From contig OX336340.1 in assembly GCA_946902875.1 (NCBI GenBank), positions 21,653,566-21,717,565 on the forward strand: a stretch of 64,000 nt of DNA, in the 5' to 3' direction. Positions 10,276 to 20,049 of the stretch are shown here, one piece after another. The position numbers and the translations under genes were made by a program. The stretch comes from Nematopogon swammerdamellus (lineage: Eukaryota; Arthropoda; Insecta; Lepidoptera; Adelidae). Positions within the stretch are counted from its first letter, which is position 1. Every line of letters starts with the position of its first letter. The notes beneath the pieces are model-generated. The model ran no database searches, was not told the DNA's origin, and saw nothing but the letters and a program-made list of their open reading frames with translations.

Positions 10276-10330
10276 TCGATATATTATTGTTTATTTGATA
10301 TATTATATCAAATAAACAATAATATATCGA
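10276..10330. terminator. Perfect 55-nt palindrome downstream of the S28-like gene
   Basis: Two 27-bp arms (10276-10302 and 10304-10330) are exact reverse complements with a single-base spacer. Each arm carries AATAAA in its own outward-reading sense: minus-strand AATAAA at 10290-10295, plus-strand at 10311-10316. The minus-strand signal is the first AATAAA after the stop codon of the gene at 10475, about 180 nt away. It is a plausible poly(A) signal set in a hairpin, but the function is inferred. Confidence 0.6.
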
Positions 10331-10474
10331 ATGAATATAGCTTGGAGAGACACAAACACGAGTATATTATCAGCTTACATCAATACAAAAAAAAAAAGCT
10401 GGTAATTGAAGGCCAACTGGGTTATCAGTTATCACCAGTGCACAGTGCACACCACTGCCTACGCTTATCAACCG

Positions 10475-11938
10475 CTACGGCTTTCGCGATCGTGCAAAAA
10501 ACGAATAGCTGTCGATAGGGAAATGCTCTATGAATCCACCAAGCCATTTTTCCACCAATTTCTTAACGCGAGCCACAGCATCGTGTTCTTGCCAATCCGC
10601 CCCGTTTGAATACGTTCGCTGGTACGGTGTTGCTTTCGTCGAACTCTTCAACGAAATGGCCGGCGCATGTGAAGATTTATCAGACAAGTACACGATCTGC
10701 GTCGCGTTGGATCGACGGTATTCTTTGTTTGTTCGAGCGATCCCTTCCGTTACAAATGCCAGGTCGATGTGGTCCCCGTAGTTCTGGCGGCACATGTCGA
10801 TGTGCCACTGCAGCGGGACGTCCAGCGGAAAATCTCCCGTGCCGTTAGATGTTCTGAACTGTCCGTACTCGTGGCACTGCAGGTAGTTGATCCTGCTCCG
10901 CCAGCGCGTGGCGTTCGGCAACACGAAGCAGTAGTCAACGCCCGTAAACGGAGAAAATGGTGTCACGTTGTCGCACATTTGACTTAGGGCATACGTGCTG
11001 TAAGAGGTTGTAGCGGCGATTTGCGAGTAAACTACTGCATTGTACGCGTACCACTGCGCCTTGTCGGTGAAATCAGTACCAGGGCAGAGGAGCTCCTCCT
11101 GCCTCAATTTTTCGGCGCCGTTTTTCTCCATCAGCAGACGTCGTTGATGTTCCAACTTATCACAAATTAAATCCTCAACGCACGTCTCTCCCGCATATTT
11201 GCGCAGGTAATCAACAACACCTTTAATGGTGTGGTCTTCGAGGCCCAGTAGGGACGAGTCTACATCTGCGATAGCCACGTCGACCAGCTTCGGGTACTTC
11301 TGCCTCAGCCAAGAAGACAATAATCCAGCGAAGCCCGTGCCCGCGACCACCACCTTTGACTGCACGAGTTTCGAGTTGTCCTTAACCGTCATTAAGAAGT
11401 TTGCAAGATCCGCCAGAAGTAGCTCGGTGTTCAAATATTTGTAGTTTCCCGATGTCTCCGGAATGCTTACTCCTGAATATCTCTGTTCAATTCCGAACAA
11501 AACGCCGTGGGTTTCACTCGCCAGCTCTGCTATTAGTCCGCTACTTAGTAATTCCAGATCCTTGTCATAATCTTCAAAGATAATTATGTAGACGGGCCCA
11601 CCGGTACGGAATTGGTCCCATTTATCGACAAATCGCATCCTCCAGTAGGTCCTATTTCCAGCGGAAACATTGTCGAAGTGGTCAAGAGGTTGGTCCATAA
11701 ATTGCGAATTTAGGACACGTGTTGGATAATATCCAGGATAATACCCACCACCAGGGGAATCTCCGGCAAGAGCACCTACACCAACAGGCGTTCCAGGATA
11801 AGCCCCACTACCAGGTGGGGGGTTTCCAGCAAGAGCACCTACGCTGCCAGGTGATCCAGGACCTGTCGGTCCTTCATAGTCGGCCGCCACCGAGCTCAGC
11901 ACCGTCACTGCCACCGTCAGAGCGGTGAGCATCTTCAT
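10475..11938 (-). CDS. Secreted S28-family serine protease homologue, catalytic triad lost
   Basis: 487 residues, no introns, usual S28 length (prolylcarboxypeptidase / K12H4.7-like). Residues 1-19 form a signal peptide (MKMLTALTVAVTVLSSVAA). Residues 20-72 are Gly/Pro-rich with two VGALAG repeats. The S28 domain starts near 80 with QPLDHFDN (83-90) and continues through VVVAGTGFAGLLSSWLRQKY (196-215), CHEYGQFRTS (355-364) and CRQNYG (383-388). Active members carry GGSYGG, DPW and AHH-type motifs. Here Ser aligns with Gly202, Asp with about Ser423 and His with about Asp448, so a pseudoenzyme is likely. Possible N-glycosylation sites include 95, 324, 342, 365 and 411. This ATG is chosen because it follows the TATA box and initiator; the upstream in-frame ATG (11986) overlaps the TATA box. 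There are no internal stops, so this is probably a functional gene. Assignment to S28 is firm; the residue alignment was by eye. Confidence 0.88.
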   Translation of the reverse strand: MKMLTALTVAVTVLSSVAADYEGPTGPGSPGSVGALAGNPPPGSGAYPGTPVGVGALAGDSPGGGYYPGYYPTRVLNSQFMDQPLDHFDNVSAGNRTYWRMRFVDKWDQFRTGGPVYIIIFEDYDKDLELLSSGLIAELASETHGVLFGIEQRYSGVSIPETSGNYKYLNTELLLADLANFLMTVKDNSKLVQSKVVVAGTGFAGLLSSWLRQKYPKLVDVAIADVDSSLLGLEDHTIKGVVDYLRKYAGETCVEDLICDKLEHQRRLLMEKNGAEKLRQEELLCPGTDFTDKAQWYAYNAVVYSQIAATTSYSTYALSQMCDNVTPFSPFTGVDYCFVLPNATRWRSRINYLQCHEYGQFRTSNGTGDFPLDVPLQWHIDMCRQNYGDHIDLAFVTEGIARTNKEYRRSNATQIVYLSDKSSHAPAISLKSSTKATPYQRTYSNGADWQEHDAVARVKKLVEKWLGGFIEHFPIDSYSFFARSRKP

Positions 11939-11958
11939 CTTGCGGAGATTTTTCTGAA

Positions 11959-11993
11959 ACTGAGTTCCGTTTGCTAATGCGCACATATTTATA
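11959..11993 (-). promoter_or_regulatory. Core promoter: TATA box plus arthropod initiator
   Basis: On the minus strand TATAAATA occupies 11993-11986 and TCAGT occupies 11963-11959. The A of the initiator (11961) is 32 nt downstream of the first T of the TATA box, the standard spacing. The predicted 5' UTR is about 22 nt, ending at ATG 11938. A family S SINE lies about 230 bp further upstream. Confidence 0.7.
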
Positions 11994-12189
11994 TTGTTGA
12001 GTGAGTACACAGACTCGTGATATGAATTCGCTGTTGAAGGTTATCTTCGGGTCTAGATGAGAAAGAGCAATAACAAGTAACGTTCATTACAGTGAGTACC
12101 TACAAGATGGATTTCTGTTATATTTATATTACATAAGTATTAGGTATGTTTCACAATAACAAAATTTTGGTGAGTATTTCAAGGTCATA

Positions 12190-12498
12190 TTTTTTTTTAT
12201 GGAAACTGACACGGTTGGCTACATCACGTACAACATCCGTGATGTCAGCTCATAACACCGGGTGAACTAGGTGCCATGTCAGTGCTTCCCTTCATTTCAT
12301 GTCGGCTACACTGAACTTACCCCGCCGGGATAAACCCTACCACCTAATAAGGTAAGAAGGGAAGGGGCCTACAGTTTAACGTGGAATCCGAAGCACGGTC
12401 AACCTCCAACGGTCGAGCGGTCACCCATCCAAGTACTGACCGCGCTCAGGGTTGCTTAACAACAGTCGACCGACCACACCACTGAGCTACCGAGACTG
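12190..12498 (-). mobile_element. Family S SINE, full ends, internal deletion
   Basis: On the minus strand the head reads CGGTAGCTCAGTGGTG (tRNA box A-like), then GTTAAGCAACCC and GGTCAGTACTTGGATGGGTG (5S rRNA box C-like). The 3' end is GTTGGCTACATCACG in reverse with an A-tail (T-run at 12190). Part of the central region is missing. It lies just upstream of the S28-like gene promoter. Confidence 0.85.
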
Positions 12499-12695
12499 AC
12501 TTATAGATTATTTATGTGTCATATTATTCAACTAACTTTTGCGCATTGACTTGCTCGTGTGAACTCCGGTTTAAAATAAATCCATTTATTTGCTTGACGT
12601 CAACTGCCAGTTTGCCAAATGTCATGCCTATAATGTGTCCTGGATGACACGTAAAAAAAGTATTTAAGTTTAGTACAACTAAACGTGGACTAGGA

Positions 12696-12892
12696 CATTT
12701 TACGAGTCCTTACGGGACCCTATTATTAAGCCTACGCCGTCTGTCAGTCCGTCCTTTAAATGGAACCGTAATAAGCAGCAGGTAGAAATTTTCACAAAAA
12801 TATGTGTTATGGCATTGCGGATATCCTGACAAATTATTTAAAATTATTAATAGCGTCCCGTACGACGTATGCGGAACCCAAAATAATAAAAA
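12696..12892 (+). mobile_element. Family Q repeat, diverged
   Basis: Blocks in order are TACGGGACCCTATTATTAAG, CCTACGCCGTCTGTCAGTCC, GAAATTTTCACAAAAATATG and AACCCAAAATAATAAAAA. There are internal deletions. DNA at 12499-12695 shows nothing recognisable. Confidence 0.7.
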
Positions 12893-12980
12893 CCGTAAAT
12901 ATTCGAATGCCCGTGGGCGCCGTCGGACTACACCTTTGCGTTAGTCTGGCGTACGTAATTTATCGTGCTTCCCATAAAAA
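12893..12980 (+). mobile_element. Jockey-like LINE 3' terminus
   Basis: It matches the last part of the element at 1085-1354: GTAAATATTCGAATGCCCGT, CGCCGTCGGACTACACC, then CCCATAAAAAAAA. It is extremely 5'-truncated and inserted at the A-rich end of a family Q copy. Confidence 0.75.
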
Positions 12981-13074
12981 AAAGTGTCACGTTCCATCTA
13001 AACCTGTGTGTGCAAGCGAGAGCGCGATAGAGAGGCATATACAATAGTAGGAAATACAAAATATATGTGTCCGT

Positions 13075-13160
13075 CTTTTGCGAGCCTCGAACCCGCGGTC
13101 TCTGCCACCAATATATTGTGACCGACCAGACGTCTTCAACCAGCGGGCTAATCGGTCATG
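13075..13160 (-). mobile_element. tRNA-like sequence, probable tRNA-derived SINE head
   Basis: On the minus strand a box A-like TAGCCCGCTGGTTG (about 13150-13137) and a box B-like GGGTTCGAGGC (13094-13084) are spaced as in tRNA promoters. No paired acceptor stem is evident, so it is not called a tRNA gene. The surrounding 12981-13483 is otherwise unrecognised. Confidence 0.45.
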
Positions 13161-13483
13161 TACCAGTCAAACGAAATTCGGTCACCAGTTGGTGAAGATT
13201 TCATGGCGTTGAGTCTTTTGGAGCGACATCTAGCGTCAATATAGTAAATGAAATACTTCAGCGGTAGGTAGTTTACTTGATTCGCAGGTGTTGCAACGTT
13301 GTAGTATGCGCTTCGATATGTAGATGGCGTAAATTAAAAGATTTAAATTTGCGATTTAAGAATTAAACTTCTAAGCACGATAAAGTATTATAAACTGATT
13401 TTGTATCTGACTTCGCACTTTATATACTTTATGACGTCATCACGTAAAACTATCGTCCGTAAACCGACTTTACAGACAACCAA

Positions 13484-13540
13484 TTTTTTTTTTATGTAAT
13501 CCGGTATGGGTGGCTGAGTCGGAGGGGCCACAACACATGC
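13484..13540 (-). mobile_element. Family F LINE tail, first half (interrupted)
   Basis: Minus-strand tail: A-run (T-run at 13484-13494), then TACAT, CCGGATTACAT and the GGCCCCTCCGACTCAGCCAC block. It stops at ACATGC (13535-13540) and resumes at the same hexamer at 15801. Confidence 0.75.
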
Positions 13541-14037
13541 CTCGTGATGGGCATTGAAGTCTCCAAGGAGAACCAAATCCGCGGTGGGGAACCGCTCTTG
13601 GACTTTGTCTACCGCTACACTCAGGTACTCGAATAATCGAGCTGTCTCCGCATTGCCAGAGTGCGACCTGTACAGACAAGCGTACACCCGCGACACCGTC
13701 CCCAGATCCACGTGGGCCCAGAGTATTGAGAGCTCGGAGTCCTCAATGCAGCGCAGGCGACGACAGCAAATATCCGCCCTGACAAACAGGCATACCCCGG
13801 CTCGCGAGCGGAGGCTTCTTCCAGGGTGTAGCCGGGGTAGTGCAGGTAAGAAGTGTCGGCAGGGCGAGATATTTGCGTTTCCGTCAGAAAAAGCAAGGCC
13901 GGCTTCATCGTCTCCAGGTGGTGATGGAAGGCATTAAGATTTGTGTGCAACCCCCGCACGTTGGTCGAGTCGACGCTAAATAGTGGTGTAGGGGTGTGCA
14001 CCCCTGATTGAACCTTGTTCTTCCTCTGTACTGCCAT
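13541..14037 (-). pseudogene. Jockey-like ORF2 endonuclease domain, frameshifted
   Basis: N-terminus of ORF2 reading leftwards from ATG 14037. An apurinic-type (exonuclease-endonuclease-phosphatase) endonuclease normally nicks target DNA. Motifs seen are TNVRGLHTNLNAF, FLTETQ (catalytic Glu) and, in a second frame, LVLLGDFNAHH (catalytic Asp/Asn/His). At least one frameshift (near 13700) separates the parts. It stops at the insertion boundary after GDFNAHHEA. The reverse transcriptase of the same element lies on the opposite strand. Confidence 0.8.
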
Positions 14038-14182
14038 GATTTTATAAGAGGGGGGAAAGTGCGTGAAGGGTGGCTGTGGTGATTCACGGGCGAAGCGTGG
14101 ACCCTAGATTCATCGCTTACTGCTCAGGTTAGTGGTGCGCCACTCCCCCATCCATACCTAGGTGTGAGAACTCCATGCCGAA

Positions 14183-15739
14183 GTGCAGTTTCGACAACGG
14201 ACTGTACGGGCGGAGCTTCTCTCCCTAGACGTCAGGAAAGCGAGAGGGCCGGATAGGATTCCTGCATTGGTCTTAAAAAGGTGTGCTCCGGAGCTGGCTC
14301 CAGTGCCGACGCACCTATTCCGTCTCTCCTACTCCAATGGCCGTGTGCCGGCGGCCTGGAAATCTGCGTTTGTGCAAGCGGTCCCCAAAAAGGGCGACCG
14401 CTCAAACCCGTCAAACTACCGACCTATAGCGATTACCTCCCTTCTCTGTAAGGTGATGGAGCGCATTATAAATGCGCAGCTCATGAAGTACCTAGAGACG
14501 AATGACCTCATCAGCGATCGGCAATACGTCTTCCGGCCAAAACGATCTGCTGGTGATCTCCTAGCGTACGTCACTCACCTTTGGGGGGAATCGCTTGAAG
14601 GTCATGGTGAATCCTTGGCAATTGGCCTTGATATTGCCAAGGCATTTGAACGGGTTTGGCACAAGTCGCTCTTGGGCAAATTGCCGGCTTACGGACTTCC
14701 TTCTGGCCTCTGTGACTGGGTCGCCGACTTCCTACATGGGCGTAGCATTCAGGTCCTAGTGGACGGTTGCCCGTCGGACGCCATGTCAGTGAACGCCGGC
14801 GTACCACAACGATCTGTGTTGTCACCCACGCTGTTTCTTCTGCATATCAATGATATACTGTCTCTGGGCAACATACATTGTTATGCACAACACACGGATC
14901 CTACACCAGTCACCCTTCAGCCAGTCGGGATGTTGTGGATGAGAAGAGGCGAAGACTTGTGTTTGACTTGTGAATGGGGCCTTAGTAATTTGGTCGAGTT
15001 CAACGCTTCCAAGACACAAGTTTGCGCGTTCAGTGCGAAGAGAGCGGCGTTCACACCGGCTCCTTCATTCCAAGGCACGTCGCTTAAATTAAGCGAACAC
15101 CTCGGGGTCCTCGGAGTCGAACTGTCGCACGACCTGAACTTTCGTCGCCATATCGAGGGGAAGGCCAAGCTGGCTTCTAAAAAGCTGGGCGTACTCAATA
15201 AGGTGCGACGGTATTTCACGCCGGACCAAAAGCTGCTTCTGTATAAATCGCAGATCAGGTCCTGCTTGGAGTACTGCTTGCACCTGTGGGATGGCTCTGC
15301 CAAATACCAGCTTGCGCCTCTGGACTCAATCCAGCGTCGAGCCGTGCGACTAGTGGGTGACCCCGAAGTGTCCTGCGATCTAGAACCACTGCAACACCGT
15401 AGGGATGTCGGCTCCCTAAGTGTGTTCTATCGCTTATTCCATGGGGAGTGCTCGGAGGAGCTGTTTAATGCGATCCCGCCGTCCCCTTTCCACCTTCGCA
15501 CCACGCGCACTGGGCAGGGATTGCATCCCTACACGCTGGACTTACCGCGGATACGTACCAATCGATTCTGCAGATCTTTCCTCTACAGAACCGGTAAACT
15601 TTGGAACGCTCTCCCTGCCCATATATTTCCCCCCAAGTATAGTCTCGGGTCCTTCAAGAGGGGCGTGAATGGGCACCTGTCAGGCCGGCATGGCATTCGC
15701 AACCCCCGCATACGACCGAATGTCCATGGGCGTCGTTAG
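14183..15739 (+). pseudogene. Jockey-like reverse transcriptase and C-terminal region, catalytically dead
   Basis: About 518 codons without stops, but no true start codon at the left end, where it joins the inverted part. RT motifs in order: KARGPDRIPALVLKRC, VPKKGDRSNPSNYRPIAI, motif A GLDIAKAFERVWH, motif B AGVPQRSVLSPTLF (Gly of QGS replaced by Arg), and motif C CYAQHT where YADD is expected, so both catalytic Asp are lost. The C-terminus ends RIRTNRFCRSFLYRTGK, then YSLGSFKRGVNGHLSGRHGI and HGRR. UTR and A-tail follow to 15800. Short copies of this 3' end recur at 37885, 40166, 46609, 51625, 56822, 57383 and 63087. Confidence 0.9.
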
Positions 15740-15800
15740 ACACCTTATGGGTGGCTCGGCGCCATATGTCGCGCTGTCAATAAAAAAAAAAAAAATAAAA

Positions 15801-15870
15801 ACATGCTCCGACCAGCCAATATCACCTCTGAGAAGGTAGGTGCCATACCGGAGACTTCCCTATGTACAAA
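15801..15870 (-). mobile_element. Family F LINE tail, second half
   Basis: It continues the interrupted family F tail: ACATGCTCCGACCAGCCAAT, ACCTCTGAGAAGGTAGGTGC, CATACCGGAGACTTCC. Joined to 13484-13540 it gives the same order as the intact plus-strand copy at 28250-28357. Confidence 0.75.
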
Positions 15871-15919
15871 AACAATTGTTTTGGAACATCACGAACCGCC
15901 TAAATAAGCACTACAGCAA

Positions 15920-17106
15920 TGGTTTGACTGTGAGGCATTCGTGTAGTTGAAATATACAAAAATATATTTCTTATATGACATAATGACATATTTACAATTT
16001 TTCCTTTACTTGTGATGTGAGACCTTGCTTCTTGCCAAATTTCATTTGACTGTGAGGCATTCGTGTAGTTGAAATATACAAAAATAATATATTTCTTATA
16101 TGACATAACGACATATTTACAATTTTTCCTTTACTTGTGATGTGAGACCTTGCTTCTTGCCAAATTTCATTACTCTAGGTCAACGGTAAGTACCCTATAG
16201 GTTTTGATTTCATTTGAGTGAGTTTGCGAGTATGAAATCTGACATAGATGGCCGTATCTTTTGATTGCGTTGATTTAGAAGCTTGCACTTTCTATACCTT
16301 AAAGAGATCGTCGATTTCATATTAATTTTAATTTGTTATCTTGATCCGTTCCTGAGAAAAAGGGTCCATGACATACAAAACAAACAAAAATTTATTAATG
16401 TCATATAACTACAAGTTTACAATTTTCGGATTTTTTCCTTTACTTGTGCTGTAAGACCTTGCTTCTTACCAAATTTTATGATTCTATGTTGACGGGAAAT
16501 ACCTTAGAGGTTTTGATTTGATTTGAGTGTGTTTGCGAGTATGAAATCTGATACAGATGGCTGTATCTTTTGATTGCGTTGATTTAGAAGCTGTAATATT
16601 CTACACCTTAAAGAGATCGTAGATCTTAATATTTCGTATTAATTTCAATTTGTTATCTTAATCCGTTCCTGAGAAAAAGGGTCATTGACATACAAAACAA
16701 ACAATTTTTTTTTTTTAATATCAGACAACTATAAATTTACAATTTTCGGATTTTTTCCTTTACTTGTGCTGTGAGACCTTGCTTCTTACCAAATTTCATG
16801 ATTCTAGGTTAACGGAAAGTACTCTATAGGTTTTGATTTGATTTGCCAGTAGCAAAATATGTGACTTAAATGGCCGTATCTAGTGATTGTGTTAACATAA
16901 AAGCTTGAGTTTTTTACACCTCCAAGGAAACGTAGACCTTAGTATTTCATATTAATTTCAACTTGATACCTCTACCCGTTGCTGAGAAAAAAGGTCTTGA
17001 CAGACAGACAGACACCCAGCCAGACAGACAGACAGACAGACAGACAGACGGACAACAAAGTGATCCTATAAAGGTTCCGTTTTTCCCCCTTTGAGGTACG
17101 GAACCC
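15920..17106 (+). mobile_element. Family P repeat with internally amplified units
   Basis: A 125-bp direct duplication starts at about 15922 and 16046 (TTTGACTGTGAGGCATTCGT). Three units of about 310-320 bp start at 16131, 16439 and 16759 (TTTACTTGTGCTGTGAGACC), each with TGGCCGTATC-like and GAGAAAAAGGGTC blocks. The 3' end has an AGAC microsatellite (17000-17050), GTGATCCTATAAAGGTTCCG and GAGGTACGGAACCCTAAAAA. It is non-coding. Confidence 0.75.
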
Positions 17107-17317
17107 TAAAAAAACAGTGAAATAAAAAACTGTTTAAAAAAATATAAAAACCGCCTTCAAAAATGTATGAAATAAAAAAAAATCGAACCCTAGAGTTGAA
17201 GGCGGTGCTAAAGCAAGCAAAAATAACCGACCGTCTTCAACTCTAGGGTTCGATTTTTTTTTATTTCATACATTTTTGAAGGCGGTTTTTATATTTATTT
17301 AAATAGTTTTTTTATTC
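17107..17317. mobile_element. Family M inverted-repeat element, copy 2
   Basis: Inverted arms with the ACCGCCTTCAAAAATGTATG and ATCGAACCCTAGAGTTGAAG blocks are arranged as at 2723-2953. Here it follows a family P end directly, with no family E neighbour. Confidence 0.8.
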
Positions 17318-18990
17318 CGCTTCTAAGGTAGATGTTTCGTTGTTCTTTTACGTATATTTAGCATATTGAGCTATGTGGGTGGCGACCTCAGAAATCTGTC
17401 AACACCATATTAATGTTGAAATTATATCTTTGAAAATGGGAAGTCTTGTTACTAGAATACATCGTCGCTTTCACACTCCCGAGTAGCTTCTGAGCTTCTT
17501 CGCGTTATCTCTGGCGCATTTAACAAATACAAGTTGCTTCGCGACACCGACGACGCTCCCGGCTTCCATCCCGACAACCGCCGGCGTCCAGCGTCCGGCG
17601 CTCCACACACGATATAGTTTTCTTTCTTTTGTGCATTGCTTGAACCTGTCGAACGTAGCTTGAGAGTTGCCACTACCCTGTATATGTGGTTAGACGTGAT
17701 TCTATTCTCAGAAAAGTGCAGGTGCGAGTGATATAATACTGCATTCCTTGGATAACATAAATTAGTCGAACGATGGGAAGTATTTAACCATTGGTGGAGA
17801 AATCTAAAACGGAATACGATACAAGAAAGATGATTTCATGCTGGACCTTACAAACAAACATTTCAAATTTGGAACCAAAAACAAAAATGCACTCAGGATG
17901 AGAGCGGATGGAATAACTCCATTCCTGCGGCCACCAGTAGCAAGCAAGCAAGCAACAGAGCGAGCCCCACAACAAGAACAATCCGAGTGGACGGAGTGCG
18001 AGCAAAGCAACGGTAGCGAAATAATAAGGCCGGGCAACAAAATAAAGAAATGGGCTGGCGAAGAGGAAAAAAAAAAAGGAGAAATAAGGAGAAAAGGTTT
18101 AAAAAATGTGACGCCGCGGTCGGCTGTGTGTGGCTGCGTAGGCATTGTCTCGGGACGAGGAATTTCTGAAAAAAATATTCGTATCCGATTTGCGAAGTCG
18201 CGGACCACGATGGCCCGCGTGTACACTCACATACAATGTAAAACCAGATGTTTTACATTCTCGTACCTAATACATCAATGTAGGAGGCAAAATTTGTCTG
18301 ACTCTTGCATAAGCATTTAATGCTTCTCCAAAAGTCTGCCAATGTTTGGTTTGTAGTACAATATAGAATCAATGTCAGTATTCCTTGTTATTAATTTGGA
18401 GAACAACGAGCTAATGAATAAATAAAGATCAAGTCAAGGGCCCCCTTTTAATGTTTTGCATTAGTGAAATTATACCCAGTAGCGGAATCCTCACTATTTC
18501 TATTTGCCATAGAAGCATCTATGTCGAATGCTTTAGTCAGAGGTTTGAGACCTTGGAAAACCTTCGAAACCTTCGTCAACAGAGAAATTATGTATAATAA
18601 GCAAAGTAAATTGCGAAAAGAAATACCTTGACCTCGAGGTTGACCTACAAAGTTAGTGAAAAGAAATACCTTGACTCGAGGTTGAACTATGCACAAAAAA
18701 ATATGTCTAAAAAAAAATCACAATCTTGATCTGGCATTACAAGGTGTAACGGGCTGACATCACGTGTGTTGCAGGTGATGTGAACACGTGCATCACACTC
18801 TTCCACTGTACGTTTCCACCAATGAATTATGTCATGAATGGATAAACTATTGTCGGTGAGTGTACTGGTACTGCCGTGGAACCGGTGCGGTGGCGCGGCT
18901 GCAGTCGCCAGTTCGACTCCGCCGAGATGGATTGATCCGAGACATCTGCCCCTCACCTCGCCCCCCTCACCTCGTCCCACAGCCTCCACC
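17318..18990. other. Unique sequence with a 43-bp direct duplication
   Basis: No gene is recognised. GAAAAGAAATACCTTGAC occurs at 18615 and 18658 as part of a 43-bp duplication. The stretch 18742-18790 (GGGCTGACATCACGTGTG, then TTGCAGGTGATGTGAAC) is a weak family S echo. The open frame on 17838-18320 is lysine/arginine-rich and lacks a recognisable domain. Confidence 0.4.
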
Positions 18991-20049
18991 GTCGCAGCAT
19001 TGTCGCATGTACTATGACTGTGGCTTCTTCGCGGGTTAGATGCATTCCTTTGCGAATTTTTGAATGTTTATTTATAGGAAGAATGTAATAATTTTACATG
19101 GCGTAGGAATCTTATTTAATTATATTTCAATGATTGAGGATAAAGTTGCTAAAAATAAGAATACAAGTTTTAAAAGCCGACTGTGAAAAAAAGCGAAGGA
19201 AACAAGGAAATAGGAGTAGAAAATGCTGTAGCCGTGTCTGTTCATATCTTTCTACACCGCAGACTGCAGCATTGTGTTGCGTTCACAGTCGGGTAAAACA
19301 TTAAGCATTTACTTCTAAGACACCAGAGTCTAATTACTTCTAAGATATTATACAAACTGGAGAAGTCAGGCGCGAAAGTGTATATGTACAAGCGATTTTT
19401 TAGTATCAAGTATGTATTATGAGTATTTATGAGTGCTCTTTGTATGAGACTTAGAACATATTTTGGTATTTTTACTATTAATTAATTTTCACAAAATATA
19501 AAAAAGTAGTGTTAATAACTAAAGTATTAAAACCTACCTAACAAACAATAAAATAACTATCAAAAGGGGTGTTTTCAAATGTTCCTAGAAAACTAACTTT
19601 AACGACCAATGCTTCATTTATGTTTCGTAATTGTTTAAAATTTTCTCATAAATTTAAATTCCCATTCTTCGATGTACATTGTGAGAAGATGCCCACGCGC
19701 ACCAAGACGACCGCGAACAGGCCACAGTAGAGCGCCCGCGCAGATCCACGTCGCACCAGACACGCGAGTCAGTTTAATGATACTGCAGCTCGAATAACTA
19801 ACACATCCTGTACATGCTCCCACTGTCGATGCCTCACCTGACGTAGAGTCAGGACATGGTAGCTTTTTATCACTTACCCTGTATAGTACTGCATTCAGAG
19901 GCATTGTAGATGCCTGTTGCTGTGACATGTACTAAGTATACTTTCTATACGTTAGTTTGTAAAGAATGCCGTAAGACGTTAATCTCGCCTTTTATGAGGA
20001 TTTTGAAACAAGTGTGCAAGGGGTATTTTGATTAAATTTGATATTCAAT
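18991..20049. other. Unique AT-rich sequence, nothing recognised
   Basis: Long AT-rich DNA without credible coding frames, inverted repeats or matches to window repeats. Confidence 0.4.

Larger units (their letters stand above)
13541..15800 (+). mobile_element. Jockey-like non-LTR retrotransposon with inverted 5' part
   Basis: The left part (13541 to about 14178) carries the endonuclease in reverse. The right part (about 14180-15800) carries the reverse transcriptase, C-terminal region and A-tail in forward orientation. ACATGC flanks the whole (13535-13540 and 15801-15806), and the two halves of a family F tail lie outside. One insertion event with 5' inversion, the product of twin priming, explains this arrangement. 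Both coding parts are broken, so the copy is dead. Confidence 0.8.

Noticed and set aside
13554..13937. Plus-strand open frame of 127 codons
   Set aside because: It is the complement of the inverted endonuclease domain, which is the real coding sense.
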